Assembly: GCA_907163375.1 (NCBI GenBank)
Contig: CAJQUW010007285.1
Span: forward strand, 310,001-374,000
Length of the DNA: 64,000 nt
Source: Prostheceraeus crozeri
Taxonomy: Eukaryota > Platyhelminthes > Polycladida > Euryleptidae
Direction: 5' to 3'
Made by a program: the position numbers and the translations under genes. The notes beneath the pieces were generated by a model that had not been told where the DNA came from, did no database searches, and saw only the letters and a list, made by a program, of their open reading frames with translations. The stretch's first letter is position 1. Every line of letters starts with the position of its first letter. This document shows, one piece after another, positions 1-11,276 of this stretch.

Positions 1-1368
1 TGATTGCTCCTCAAATTCCTCAAAAAAAAATTTCACTCCTCAAATCCTCAAAAATTCCTCAAATATAGCTAAACTAAGAGAAATTCCTCAAATGTGACAT
101 TTTAGACTAAATGTCGGACAATGTATTGTTTTTTAGCGAATGGTGATTATCTGTAAACTTCCAATCAAGAGGCTAAGATAGAATCCTATAACATGTATCC
201 TACACCCTGACTGCTAAACATGAATCAATCATGATTTATAATTTGATTTTGTTTCACGTCGTTTTAATTTCTGGAAGCTACAGGGTTGCAAATGTTCAGG
301 TTCGTCCGAACTTATTTTGCTATGCAGAGAAGTTGTCTGAAGTTATTGTCTGTCGAACTCCTTAGTGCAACACTTTCACGTATTTAATGAGTGAAACACT
401 GCGATCAACATACCGAAATTGTACATTGGACACTACAAGCAATTTTTTTCTTCAAACTTCATAATTTTGCTTAGAATTCCAACAGTAAAATGCTTATTCA
501 ATTATTTTCATTAATTTTCTGAACCGGTTTCACCGCCTTCATTATATGTTTCTGCGACTATATGACTGCCAAATGCATGCCTGTACTTCTTAAAGAACTT
601 TAGGCTATCGATCCTCTATATCCATTATGTGATAACGTATAGGTATCCCAGCCCACTTGGATTTCAGTGTTCTTATCAACTGAAGCTTTTGTTTCACTCA
701 TTCTCTTCCATTTTATTTCTGCTGAACATGAACACATGCGACGGGGTAAAGCGGATGGTCTCCAAATTTAGTGTCTATCTGCCTCCTGGTCACTAGCGTG
801 CGGAGGTTGGAAGCTTATGAGGCTCTGCTATCCCATGAGTCTGTTTGCAGCTACATTTTTCAGGGTCTGACGACCGACATTTATCCTGGATGAGTTATCC
901 ACTTATAGATCGTTTTCATAATTTGCTGAACACACCTTGGTGTGAAAGTAATGCACAGATTGTTTATCGTTGTATGCGAACTTGGATTAATTAAGACATT
1001 CATCAAACCACATATTACTGGGTTGGCAGATTTTCAACCTGGGTCTACTGCAAGATGTGGATGTCAATATCTCGGCGCAACTTCATGCGAATAGAGGTGA
1101 TAATCTTTCACTCTTTGCTTAGATGAGACCAACAACTTAGCTGGCAAGCCTGTTCCTAACAGTTTTTTGTGTCGTATGAGAGAATTCATGTTCATTTGAA
1201 TGTAGATCCGAGCGATATGATCAAAGCGCTAGCAGGTAAACAAGAGCCACCAAAACTTGTGCAGTATAAAGTAATATTAAGAAATTAGTGTGTAATGTGG
1301 TGTATCCTTCATAATAAATTACTGACTTTTTTAAGTCACGAACCTTCGTCAACGATTTTAGGCTTTCT
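1..1368. other. No gene recognised
   Basis: I see no conserved coding sequence or complete element here. The first ~65 bases carry several CCTCAAA motifs with A-rich spacers, similar to the half-units of the 33-bp minisatellite at the far end of the window. The rest is AT-rich single-copy-looking DNA. Confidence 0.5.
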
Positions 1369-1639
1369 ATACTTATGGGTTACTCTCCTCCCAAATTTGT
1401 CTAAAATCCGTAAAAATTAATCGTCACAAAGCCCCAGATGCATGTAGTTGAGGATATTTCCTACATTAAGAAAAATTCAGTATACAAATCTGACAAGCAT
1501 CATTGAATTGGAGACGATAGCGTGAAGCACAGCGATATCAGCAGCTTGATCTGACATCCTCTGTTCGACACATTCTAAGCAGATAGTCCTTGAGGCAACA
1601 AATAAATTTCGCAACAACGCGGGAAGTGATTATGACCAG

Positions 1640-3753
1640 GGACCAATTCAGGGATCTATAGCAAGTCGTATAACAGGCAAACTTAACAGGTAAACAGGTA
1701 ACGGCAATTCATCGATTAAGCAAGATAACAAGTTAACAAGTAAGCTATGACAGGTACACTATGATAAGTAAAATGCTGTATAGCAAGTGTTTCTGTTTAT
1801 CGAATCGACATGTTTTCGCCTGCTATCTTCTTAAAGAAGTGATAATTTAACAGGAACTCAGACAACCGTTATCACATTTTGATTTCGAGAACTAGTGATG
1901 GATGCTAACGACGAAGAACTCCAAGATGGTGACTATCAAGACAGAATAAATTTTGATTTGAGTGGTTTCGATTTTCGAGAACGCTTCAGACTTTCTGCTG
2001 CTCAAGTTGAGGAAATCCTGTTGGACATCGATCCACGATTGAAGAATGAGAGACAGTGCATGATTTAGAACCTCACCAACGGTTTCTTGTGGCCCTGCGC
2101 TTCTACGCAACGGGTGACTTCTGCTATTCTGTCGGAGAATCACATGGAATATCCAAAGCATCAGTTCTTGCATCCATCAGTCGAGTCACCACTTTACTAA
2201 ACAACACCTACTTCCATGAGGTAATATCTTGGCCGAGCACCACAGGTGAGAGGAATAAGATCCCAGCTGACTTTTTTATGAAAGCCCGATTCCCTGCAGT
2301 CTGTGGTGCCATAGATGGAACACATTCCAATTCTAACTCCGTCAGAGAACGAGTGGCAGTATGTCGACCGAAAAGGAAAGCATTCGTTGAATATGATGGC
2401 GATCGCTGGACATAACTATCAGTTCTACGCTATCAATTCTAATTGGCCTGGATCACTTCATGATGCGCGTGTTCTTCGTGAGAGTCTGGTTTACAGTCGT
2501 TTCTGCGATGGATGGAGACCATTCTCAGATGCCGTACTGTTGGGAGATAGTGCTTATCCTTTGCTGGAATGGGTGATGACTGAAGTTCTGAAGCCAATCG
2601 ATCAACTTAACAACGCAGAAAAACGTTTTAACAAATCCCTCAGAAAAACGCGATTCGTCGTCGAAAACGCCTTTGGCATTCTGAAAAATCGCTTTCAGTG
2701 CCTTCACTTTGTGCGAGTAAGAGATCCGAAGAAGGCTACATCTATTATCCATGCGTGCGTCATTCTCTATAACATTCTAATGATATCGAATCCGACTTCT
2801 CATGATTCTGAAGTGGATTCTATAACTGAGCAAGTTGATGAAACCGAAATGGAAACTGTTGAAGATCAACAATCATCAACTGAAACTCCGGTTCTGGACG
2901 AAAGTTCTTCCGTTACTTCTCGTCGTCAAAGACAGGAAGGATTAGTACGTAGAAACAGAATTGTATCTTCATTTGCTTTATAAAGCTGTTGTCAATCTTT
3001 TTATTGAAACTGTTATCCATTCATGGAATACAATTTCATTGATATAATGTATAATGTTAAATTTTGATATAAATTTTGTCATTAAATAATTCATTGAATA
3101 CTAGTTTAAAATCAACAAATATCAAATTTCACGAACTTTGATGAAAGAACAACTTTTTCATGTAAAAGTTTTCAAAAGTACGTGTATAAACGCAGTTTCA
3201 CAAGTTAAGTTCAGCTTTCAGTTTTTGAACCTTCAAACGGTAGTAGTCATTCATCACTTTCTGTCCTTCTATCTTCATTGGGTGCAGTTTATGAGAGAAC
3301 ATGTTCAACTTCTCAGTATCACACACGGTAAAACTCGACGCTTCAGTTGTGACTTTTCATTGAAAATACATAAAATTCTGTATTATTATTTGCCGTTATA
3401 GCATTTATGATTGAAATAATAGTAATATGCATAATATTACTCCAATATACAAACAATGATTCTATAACGCTTCTTCAATAAGGTAATTTGTGTCATTAAT
3501 TATTCAATTCATCGACCCATATTACCTGCAACCACACAAGGCCTCCAACCAATGAGACAACAGTATCTATCTATCTCTCATCCAATCAGATTGACCGTTA
3601 TCGAGTCGAAGCCACAGTGGTCGAAGCGCCTGTTAACTCATAATAAGTAGTTCCCTGTTATCTGCAAAAACTGTCAACATAAAATCCTGTCATGATAATG
3701 CCTGTTACCTGTTGCCTGTTAAAATAATATATTACTCATCTATGAATTGGTCC
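1640..3753 (+). mobile_element. PIF/Harbinger DNA transposon, 2.1 kb
   Basis: Both ends carry the inverted sequence GGACCAATTCA (1640-1650; complement at 3743-3753). They are flanked by the direct repeat CAG, or CCAGG if two bases of each terminus are counted as target. Inside is a frameshifted PIF/Harbinger transposase. The subterminal zones (about 1670-1770 and 3650-3722) are dense in AACAGG on the left and CCTGTT on the right, arranged as inverted clusters, as expected of transposase binding sites. I found no companion Myb-like gene; the stretch 2984-3650 holds only short unrecognised frames. A 3-bp CWG target differs from the TWA target best known for the superfamily. Confidence 0.88.
1898..2983 (+). 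pseudogene. PIF/Harbinger (HARBI1-like) transposase, frameshifted
   Basis: A DDE nuclease-type transposase that would cut and paste the surrounding element. Reading starts at ATG 1898 (MDANDEELQDG), runs to a stop near 2068, continues in the next frame from about 2056 (FLVALRFYATGDF, typical of the family), and returns to the first frame near 2311, where two bases appear lost inside the codons for GAIDGTH. The acidic triad can be seen: D in AIDGTH, D in LLGDSAYP and E in VVENAFG, followed by LKNRFQCL and an acidic tail. Total span of about 360 codons is normal for HARBI1-like transposases. Two frameshifts make it non-functional as it stands; sequencing error is the alternative explanation. 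Confidence 0.9.
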
Positions 3754-3815
3754 CAGGCCAATATCCTTTTGTAATACATATAACTTCAAAAAGTGTGGTC
3801 AACTCTGGGGTTGCC

Positions 3816-4280
3816 TTCTTCATGACTTTTTTCATGAAGTTTGTCCCAAAATCCCTGTTAAAATTTGGAGTTTTTCTTGCAATTGTTATATTAGGCTCCG
3901 TTTACATTCCTCAAATTTTTCTAATAGGCTAATCACAGGCCTGCGTCACGAGATATCGCTGCTTATCACATGTAAATCATCCTCTAACTGTTTTAGAGAA
4001 TACCATTCTTATTTTTAGGCCTGGATAGGGCACTCTATTTGGGGCACAGATAGTTTTAAAAATTATCGCTTTCAGACATTTATCTGTCTGATTTTATTTG
4101 TAGATATCTTATTAGATATCTACCTGATCTGACTTATCCATGCTTATCTTCATCCGGTTGTCTTGGTAACGCTCTATGTTTTTAGCACTTGCCTTCAGGC
4201 AGGGAAATTAACTTAGATAGAACTTTATCTGGATATTGAAATACATGTAGCATTACAGATGACAGTGGTGTTTCCTAAAT
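3816..4280. other. No gene recognised
   Basis: AT-rich sequence with no recognisable domain or repeat boundary. The short open frame at 3747-3932 overlaps the MITE/Harbinger junction and has no family features. Confidence 0.4.
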
Positions 4281-4408
4281 AATGGATAGAGGATGGCTGT
4301 ACGATTCTCTTACATAGCTCCTGAAATTATCTGATATATCCCTCGGGATTCATCACATAATTTCCCTCTCTATATCCCATAGAATCGCGTAGCCATCCTC
4401 TATCCATT
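4281..4408. mobile_element. Small TIR element (MITE), 128 bp
   Basis: AATGGATAGAGGATGGCT at 4281-4298 is repeated as its reverse complement at 4391-4408. The inverted match extends to 28 bases with two mismatches (ends ACGATTCT and AGAATCGC). The centre is non-coding. I could not settle a target-site duplication; TAA on the left and TTA on the right would fit a TWA target only with a mismatch. A related degenerate sequence (AGCCATCC) lies near 12145. Confidence 0.7.
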
Positions 4409-4754
4409 ACATAGAAATGAAAACGGTGCAAAAACATATCTAAACTGATAGCAATGAATAATTGTAGTAAATACCTTGCATCTCCTGAGGAAAATTGTGA
4501 TTATTTCACAATTCTGTATGTAAAACAATTGAAACCGGTAAACAATTTCAAATTCATAACTCCGTGCGTAACAATAATCAAGCCAAGATTTGCCTGAATC
4601 AAATTACTGATCCATCTCCTGAGCTGTTTTTTTCACTCTTTTCACGTAAAAGCTATGAATAACTCCATCTACTGGCTGGACTCTGTCCTTCTTTCAAATG
4701 CCTGAGGTACATCATTTCAATCAATAGCTACTGTATTATTCTTCGCGTAGCGCT
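4409..4754. other. No gene recognised
   Basis: AT-rich spacer between the small MITE and the SINE; no open frame or repeat structure seen. Confidence 0.4.
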
Positions 4755-5000
4755 GGTCTCCGTGGCACAGTGGTTGAGTGCTTGACCTAACGATCATCTG
4801 GTCCAGAGGTCGAGACCCGGTAAGTGTCATTGGAAGTCGTCAGGAAGGGCATCCGGACTAAAAGATCACAACGCACCTAAAAATGGACTAAAAGATCAGT
4901 CACACAAGAAGGTTAAATGTTCAGAATCTGCTATTGAATATTGATATATGTCCAGAGAAGAATGGTGCAACAGCAATAAAGTCGAGCTTTCTGTAAAGAT
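4755..5000 (+). mobile_element. tRNA-derived SINE
   Basis: The head has an RNA polymerase III promoter layout: A box TGGCACAGTGG at 4763-4773 and B box GGTCGAGACC at 4808-4817, about 45 bases apart as in tRNA genes. The 3' body contains GTCAGGAAGGGCATCCGG (4839-4856), which I remember as a motif shared by many animal SINE/RTE-type tails, although I cannot verify that here. The body then has a short direct repeat around GGACTAAAAGATCA (4855 and 4885). The 3' limit is not clear. The tRNA-like head lacks clear cloverleaf stems, so it is not a tRNA gene. Confidence 0.7.
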
Positions 5001-6774
5001 TATCTCACGTCCTTCAAGTACGAAGATTAATACATTCGTCAAAGTAATTTCATCTTTGTCAATAGAGAATTGTTGAAAGAATGAATAATACTGCCGGTAT
5101 TGTGTGACGTAATTCTATGTGGCAGTTTTTATAGATAAATCCTTCATGTGGTCAAATGGATAAAAAAGAGAAGACACCAAAGATAGAATCTGTCATTTAA
5201 TGAAGGTGCTAACGTGTCAGTATCATATGTGACGTCAATGGAAGATAAACCCACGCAACGTTTGAAAAATATTAATTAATAGATGCGATGGGGCGCGATG
5301 ATCAAGTAGGTTCATATCATGTTATAAACCCAAGAGAAAACAATTCCTGTAAATTTGCTGATAATTTGGATTTAGAAACATGAAGTGTGGCGTTAATGAC
5401 CAATGAAATCCGCACTGTTTGACCTCTAGGTTCCAGCAATAAAGTTTAACTTATTCGTTGTCTCATTTTGACATAAATAGTCAAGCTATGGTGTTTGTTA
5501 ATTTCTAATCTTTAGATGTACGAACAAGTACATGTAGATTACAAAAATTGACATAACAGTATAAGGTAAGAGTAGGCACGAAGGTCAAGGAAAGAAATGG
5601 TGCTTGTTAATTTTTTTTCATGTTACAATAATAATATATTACATATTATTATATCCTATCATGATTTTCTTTAAAGGCATGTTACATGTTCCAGGTGGAA
5701 TTGAATTTTAAGATTATAAGGAAGCCGTGCGAGTCAGTGCAGTCCTTCTTTTTTGCATTCAACGTTCGCACAACTCAAAGCAATATAAGAATTATTTACA
5801 ATTTTTTGACAGGTATGCAAATGATTTTAAAATTAAATACCAAGCGTAGTTTTTCGGGACTTAAAACCCGCAAATCATCCACTGCACGCAGTTGAATGAG
5901 ACTTCGATACATGCTCAGCAGAATTTCAGTAGAATTAACAAATAGATGGCCTCAAAATATGATAGAGCGGGTGTATTTGCGCAATATCTTAATAAGTTTG
6001 TTAACAGGTTACATATGTATCGAAGGAGATCTTACTAAATTTGCATTTTCACTCTCTGACACTCCTCCCACGGGGCGTGATAGTTATCTCAATCTGGGTT
6101 CATTTATTAACTATAAATGTACAGCTTGATGGAAAGGAATGGGCGTTATTTCGAACACTTTAATTGTTGTTTCAAAGAAGAACGAGACAGTATAGATAGC
6201 TTTGTCATAAAACCTTTTCTCATACTACATTTCCTGACTAACAATCTGATGTACTAGTTCCTCATGCAACTTATTTCCTCACAAATTGAACACACGTTCA
6301 CACTGCCATTGATATTGGAGTCTTAAAATCGTCATAATTAATATCAGAAAAGATGGAATAAAATCTTGAGACGGTGTTTCTTATTCTAATTTTGAAAGCA
6401 TGTATTTTAATACGATACTGCTTTCAAAAGTCAACATTTCGATTTGGTGTATACGATAACATATTTCGAAAATTCAATCAAACAGTTTTACGAATGGTGC
6501 AATTGCTGTGACAATAGCTGATGAAGTAAAGAATTTGAATTGATCCTGAAAAGTCAATGTCATGTCAAGATTTCTTTAGCATTCATTAAATTTCCATGTT
6601 TTCAGAGTAAAAATGAGTCCACCTTAATCACTGATTTTTTTCTAGAGGATTGAGATACAATTTTTACACATTGCGAGCTTCTCAATTTTTTAGATAGATA
6701 TTTTACGCTTAAAGAAACATGCACAGGATCATACACCACATCAGACTCGAAGACCACGAACTCTTCTTCATGCA
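5001..6774. other. No gene recognised
   Basis: AT-rich sequence. Open frames at 5686-5895 and 5896-6129 are short and show no family motif. No repeat boundary was found. Upstream delta-COP exons could lie in this stretch, but I could not recognise one. Confidence 0.4.
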
Positions 6775-7190
6775 GTCGCGCAACTCGAAGGCACTCTCAA
6801 AGGCGCCTTCCTACAATTTAAAGGCGCCTTCCTATAGCTCGAAGGCCTCTCCCTATAACTCAAAGCTGCTCCTCTCTCTCTCTCTCCCTCTGAGGCACTT
6901 TTGCTGCAACTCATAATCAGCCTTCTCCTTCAGAGGCGCCTATTCTGTAACTTAGAGGTGCCTTCCTAAAAATGTAAAAAGCAACCGAGCCATTCTTATA
7001 ATTCATGGGACACCCTTCCTATAGATCAGTCTCTTCGGGTGCCATTCCTAAAAATAGTAACGGAAAGTATGAGAGCCATTCTTTATAGGCCGCCCTTCCA
7101 ATATCTCAAAAACAGTTCTCTATAAATGAAAGACATTCTTCAATAATTTGATGGACCTCTCCTCATAAGTGCCTTCCTTTGAGGCGCTAG
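6775..7190. repeat. Decayed tandem repeat, GGCGCCTTCCTA core
   Basis: A unit of about 22 bases with the core AGGCGCCTTCCTA followed by an AT-rich tail recurs with heavy divergence (6798, 6821, 6934 and 6957, with weaker copies to about 7190). A CT microsatellite lies inside at about 6871-6890. The GGCGCC core is palindromic. Non-coding. Confidence 0.6.
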
Positions 7191-7413
7191 AAATTTTATA
7201 AGAATCGTGCCCTCTGATATTTTATACAATTTTTTGACATTTATTTACCAAACAGAGAGAATAGCTACGCAACAACGCATGCTTAAGAACCAAGGGACAG
7301 AGTATATTTAACAATAGAGACATGATGCTGATGTAATCAATATATCGGTGCTCCCGGGCATTGAGTTGGGGCCCCACTTCTGTCTGCTTTGACGCTTTTG
7401 AACGATATAACTA

Positions 7414-8286
7414 CAGGGTTCCGCAAACTTTGAACCTTTTTCCGGCCAAATTCAGGTAAATACTTTTCGTTCCGGCCGCATTTTAGAATTGTCATCCTCT
7501 ATGCACAATAGCATCAAAACTACTATTTTATTTGCATCATTCGATTATTGGATCCCCGAACTATAGATTATCTATTAGATTTTATTATTTAGATCTCATA
7601 AGCATTCATTAGATAGAAGACAATTTGAACGAACGAATTGATTACAGAAAGAAAGAATATGAATGTGATGAATGCGCTTGTATTTCAGACTAAGTTTATT
7701 GAAATTAGGTTCAAATTTTATCACCGCAGCTTTGATTAGAACCAAAGTGTGCTTTCATGAAAGTCGATTTCTGTGTTTATTTTTTTACGTCGTATTTAAG
7801 CGACGAAAATGTTTGTTCGCATGCAAATGTGGATCCAAGCATGGAACTGACAATCGTGCTGACATTGCGTAGATTTTTGTGATAAACTTCTCCAGAATTG
7901 AAGAATCAACTCCAAACTGCAGTGCTTTCGCTTTAGTGCATCATTTGCTTGCAATTCAATCAGCTCCAATTGACATTGTGGAAGAGCTTCCGTAGATACA
8001 AATGGTGCATAATATGCGATCAATTCATCTGGTTGAACCACCCATGGATCAGCCAGGAGAGTAAAGAATGTTTTCTGGGATCTAGATTCATTGAATCTTG
8101 TTTTGAATTCAGATTTCAACGATTCGATGCAATCGATAAATATATTCAGACCTCTTAATTCCTACTTCTGATTGAAATGAAGATAATAAGAACTCATAAA
8201 TTAGACCTTCCGGCCGCAAAACCCAAATTTTTGGGTATCGAGTCAACCGACCGCATGCGCCGGAAAGCCTAGTTTGCGGAGCACTA
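7414..8286 (-). mobile_element. hAT-family element remnant
   Basis: Ends CAGGGTTCCGCAAACT (7414-7429) and AGTTTGCGGAGCACTA (8271-8286) are inverted, 13 of 16 bases matching, and begin with the CAGGG/TAGTG type common in hAT transposons. Subterminal CCGGCCGCA occurs near both ends (7473 and 8211). The flanks do not give a convincing 8-bp duplication, so the copy is old. It contains a broken hAT transposase 3' end on the minus strand. Confidence 0.75.
7668..8119 (-). pseudogene. hAT transposase C-terminal fragment, frameshifted
   Basis: The open part (107 residues) has RFNESRSQKTFF, LADPWVV and QLELIELQANDALK, which match the segment before the dimerisation domain in ZBED/GTF2I-repeat-like hAT transposases. 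A shift of frame near 7860 restores MLGSTFACEQTFSSLKYD, the hallmark hAT dimerisation motif. A further shift near 7765 gives NKHRNRLS and then the usual leucine-rich tail. At least two frameshifts are present and the N-terminal two thirds, including the catalytic region, is missing. Confidence 0.85.
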
Positions 8287-8713
8287 CTTTAGTACAATAG
8301 TGGATATATCCTTCCGTAAATCACAACCTTGGATGATGAAGTGAATGAATAAATGGTTTGACGTCACTACTCCCCCATACTGGAGGCTTTGACGGTGCTG
8401 ACATAGTAAGACCGTATCTGGAGCGCTATGATCCTTCAGTCCGGATACCCTTCCTGCCGACTTCCTGTGACACTTTCGGGTTTTGGCCTCTGGACCGAAA
8501 GATCACTACACCAAGCACTTGGCCATTGTGCCTTTCAGACCTCAACTCCGTAGTATTGTGGAATGAAACTAATCCAGTATCTACAGTCTACTTTGCGACT
8601 AATTCTGAAGGTTGATCTTTTTGGGTGTTTATATCTCGAGTTCTTAAATGTTCGATAACATGTGATGTAATAATACGTTACCGTCTACAAATGATAAAAT
8701 TCTCTTTCAACAG
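8287..8713. other. Uncertain stretch before the delta-COP exon
   Basis: An 85-codon open frame (8358-8615) shows no family I recognise. It contains an internal TTTCAG and ends near GAAG/GTTGAT, so a splice reading is possible, but its phase does not fit the following exon. The last ~20 bases are a pyrimidine-rich tract ending CAG at 8711-8713, the acceptor of the delta-COP exon. Confidence 0.4.
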
Positions 8714-8899
8714 ATCAGGCACCGCTGGGGCGCCGCGGGTCACAGAATGTGAGGGCGAGTATCAATACGACAGTCGACGATCTTTATTGGAGTGGCGACA
8801 TCCAGTCATCGACAGTAACAACAGGAGCGGTACGATGGAGCTTTCAGTATCCGGAGGCAATGCCGACTCCTTCTTCCCAGTCACCGTCAACTTCTCCAG
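8714..8899 (+). CDS. Coatomer subunit delta, penultimate coding exon
   Basis: Delta-COP is the medium-chain-like subunit of the COPI coat, which moves vesicles from Golgi to ER. This 186-base exon encodes about 62 residues of the C-terminal mu-homology domain: GAPRV, then GEYQYDSRRSLLEW, HPVIDSNNRSGTMELS and DSFFPVTVNF, aligning through its length with the animal archain C-terminus as I know it. It is bounded by TTTCAACAG and CCAG/GTAATT. It starts with the last base of a codon and ends with two bases (AG) of the next, which phases exactly with the exon at 15682. Upstream exons encoding the longin-like and linker parts are not identified in this window. Confidence 0.87.
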
Positions 8900-9190
8900 G
8901 TAATTGTACGACGATGATTTTCTCGTAGTTCAACTGGACATAATATCCCAGATAACTTTCCACATTGCTGGTCGATTTTAATTAACTATGCATTATTTGA
9001 CAACAAAGGTCTGTCGCAGTACATTGAATATGTAAAGAGAATGACAACCTCCAAGTGATATCGACAGCTTATTGTCCTATTATTATTGACAGCATTCTTG
9101 TTGTAGCGAGACACCATATCAGCATGTCATTCGCCCTCCACGTACCTGCGTTAAAGGAGTGCCTTCCTGCAATTCATGCTGTCAACAGAT

Positions 9191-9412
9191 GGTCCGGTGG
9201 CCTTGTGGTTAGAGGGCATGCTTGCACGTCCTCCAGCCCCAACGTTGTTGGTTCAAACTTACCCACCACTGATGAGGCCCAACAAGCCAAAACATGTCTC
9301 GTGGTGGTTACATCGAGATTTGATAAATGTATCAACTGCCAGGTTGCTTGTCGCGACAACTAATGCGTCCATAAAATACCGCGACCGCACTCGCCTGACC
9401 AAGGAATCGAAC
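9191..9412 (+). mobile_element. tRNA-derived SINE, second family
   Basis: A box TGGCCTTGTGGTTAGAGG begins at 9198 and B box GGTTCAAACTT at 9250, with tRNA-like spacing. The body is unlike the SINE at 4755. The end CAAGGAATCGAAC (about 9400-9412) abuts the dispersed repeat that starts at 9421. No poly(A) or flanking duplication was seen, so the borders are approximate. Confidence 0.65.
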
Positions 9413-9420
9413 TAAAGTCC

Positions 9421-10400
9421 GCTCTGTCTAAAATAGTTGCATCGATGTCACTTTTACAAACTTCTAAATGCGTGTATACTGATGATTGTTTTTTGAGAGA
9501 TGTTATTTGGGTACTCATGGTTTATCTCCCCCCAAGGTTTTCAAATTTGTCTAAAATCTGCAAAAGTGATTGAAATCGTCGCAAACTTCAGGCAGGTAGA
9601 CGTACCTAAGCATATTATCTACCCACCTACAAAATTTGATGCAGATTAGACAAGCACTTTTTGCATTAGAGACGATAACGTGAAGTGTAGCGATGTCAAC
9701 AGCTTGTATTGACTTCGTATGTTCGACGCATTATTGTTACTCGTGTGTGCATTGTTCTCTCTCCCTCTTCGTCTCATCCACTACTATTTGAAATCTTCCC
9801 ACGACCACTACCTTGCCACACCTTTTAAGAAGCACATTAATGTGAGGGATGTGGTCTGGTCATCATCGCTTCACGAGTTGTCGGGAAATGACTTTGTAGA
9901 CCTCAAGTGCTTTCTGCTCCGACGGTGATGTCATAAGAAGTCAGATCAAGGTGCCGGCATTGCTGCACTTCAAGTTATCGCTCCTAATTCAAAAATCACC
10001 AGTCCGATTTGTCCAAATTTTGGCATGTAGATAGAGAATAACCTCGCTTACGTGTGTTTAAAGTTTTGTGATGATTGATTCATTTTTTTGGCTTTTAGAC
10101 AAATTTGAAAACGTAGGGGCAGGAGATAACCCACAAGTACCGTTATTTGAACCACATCGTTAGCTGAGCTGTAAGTAACAAACCTGCTTGTCCAGTGACA
10201 CTTAACTTAAGACCTTTGTTATCAATCTGTCCATAGTACTTAACCTTTTTGACGGTACTGAACCTCACAAGTTCCGTACATGTGTAAAATGTGCTCCTTT
10301 TCTTCTGATTAAAAATATATTGATTTAACTGTAATTACTTGATGCTGTATTAGTGCACAAACTGTACCATACATCACTTGCATACAAAATTATTGTGTTC
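9421..10400. repeat. Dispersed repeat D, copy 1, split by MITE
   Basis: 9421-9509 and 10142-10400 align with one continuous block at 13366-13707, for example AAATAGTTGCATCGATG and TGTCCAGTGACACTTAAC. The 632-bp MITE at 9510-10141 is absent from the second copy. The repeat has no terminal inverted repeats and no coding potential that I can see; its class is unknown. Confidence 0.85.
9510..10141. mobile_element. Long-TIR MITE, copy A
   Basis: Begins GGTACTCATGG and ends CACAAGTACC. Both halves fold on each other for well over 150 bases (GGTTTTCAAATTTGTC on the left, GACAAATTTGAAAAC on the right). It is flanked by exact 8-bp duplications GTTATTTG (9502-9509 and 10142-10149). The empty target is visible at 13446-13453 (GTTATTTC) in repeat D copy 2. 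Orientation is opposite to copy B at 39735. It encodes nothing. The 8-bp target fits several superfamilies (hAT, P, Merlin, some Mutator-like), and I leave it unassigned. Confidence 0.88.
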
Positions 10401-10467
10401 AAAGAACGAAATCAACACCATACGAATTTCACTAAAAAGCTTGAGCATAATGAATATTTACTGCAAA

Positions 10468-10704
10468 TCAATGTGACTGTTGCTGTTGCTGTTGCCGTTT
10501 AGATGCGATTTGAGTAATGTGCGGCTTCATCTTGGCAAGTGCCACTCTCATATCATTTTCATAACAAAGTCTGTTCCTTTTCGTTTTTATATCTACCATC
10601 ATCGAAAAGGACTGCTCGCAAAGACATGTTGTAACAAACGGTATGAGTATCTCGAGGGCTTTCTTAGCGATAAGAGAAACGCTCATGTCGCTTATTGGAT
10701 TCAA
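10468..10704 (-). pseudogene. hAT transposase dimerisation-domain scrap
   Basis: A 78-codon frame with ILIPFVTTCLCEQSFSMM, then IKTKRNRL, MRVALAKMKP and a glutamine run from a (CTG)n tract before SH and stop. This is the extreme C-terminus of a ZBED/SCAN-like hAT transposase. Nothing recognisable continues upstream (10705-10900). A minus-strand CAGGGGTTCGGAGG near 10970 resembles a hAT terminus, but no partner end was found. Confidence 0.8.
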
Positions 10705-10895
10705 ACTGCCAATTGATCTTTTTTTACACAGTTTTTCTCATAAGACAAGAATGGCGGCCTATTTCACTGAAAATTTCAGAGATGTTAGTACCGAGGATGG
10801 CAATAATTTTTGGAAGAAATAGCGCAGCCAGATTCCATAATTCCCAAGTGCCACTTTCTTTACCAACACTGGATAAATGGATGTATAAGGACTAG

Positions 10896-10926
10896 AAACG
10901 ACACTTGGGTAGCGTGTCGCTTCTAA
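10896..10926. repeat. Short hairpin
   Basis: AGAAACGACAC and GTGTCGCTTCT form an 11-base stem with one mismatch around a 9-base loop. It could be a junction of decayed element ends. No function is inferred. Confidence 0.45.
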
Positions 10927-11276
10927 TTATTTATTTATTTTTATGGGGATAACGAAACCTCCGAACCCCTGAAACTGAACCACCGAACCCTTGGGATTCT
11001 GTCGAACCCAGGTCAAGAACATGGGTTCTGTGCTTCGTGATGTAGTTGATGACATGTGATGCTGTCTCGATGCAGAGTGAATGCTGATAACATTCTATCA
11101 ATAATAATAGGACAATAAACATGAGGGCCAATCAGCCTTCAATAATCCCTTCGTTTTGCTTGTGAAAACCGTTCCAAAGCAATTGTCAAAGACTGTCTTG
11201 AAAGTAATTTCTGAAGTGAAATTCTCGGAAATTAAAGTGTTTTCAAGATTTATGCAACAAAAAAATTATTGATACT

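Larger units (their letters stand above)
1369..3815. repeat. Long-TIR MITE, copy C, interrupted
   Basis: The stretch 1369-1640 aligns with the left part of the MITE at 39735-40360: a degenerate ACTTATGGGTTA end, then CAAATTTGTCTAAAA, then ATCGTCACAAA. The alignment resumes at 3753 with CCAGGCCA and fades by about 3815. The interruption is the PIF/Harbinger element 1640-3753. The MITE end is decayed and the right half is missing, so no target-site duplication can be read for this copy. The uninserted copy at 39735-40360 reads GATGACCAGGCCACAT at the same place and shows the original target. Confidence 0.75.

Noticed and set aside
4280-4409. TWA target duplication for the 128-bp MITE
   Set aside because: TAA and TTA are not a direct repeat; they may simply extend the inverted termini.
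4755-5000. tRNA gene
   Set aside because: A and B boxes are present, but acceptor and anticodon stems do not form and a SINE-like body follows.
8358-8615. 85-codon frame as a preceding delta-COP exon
   Set aside because: The peptide does not resemble delta-COP and its possible splice end (one base of a codon) does not fit the exon at 8714, which needs two bases.
9174-9415. Overlapping 61-102 codon frames
   Set aside because: They fall over the SINE and have no domain features.
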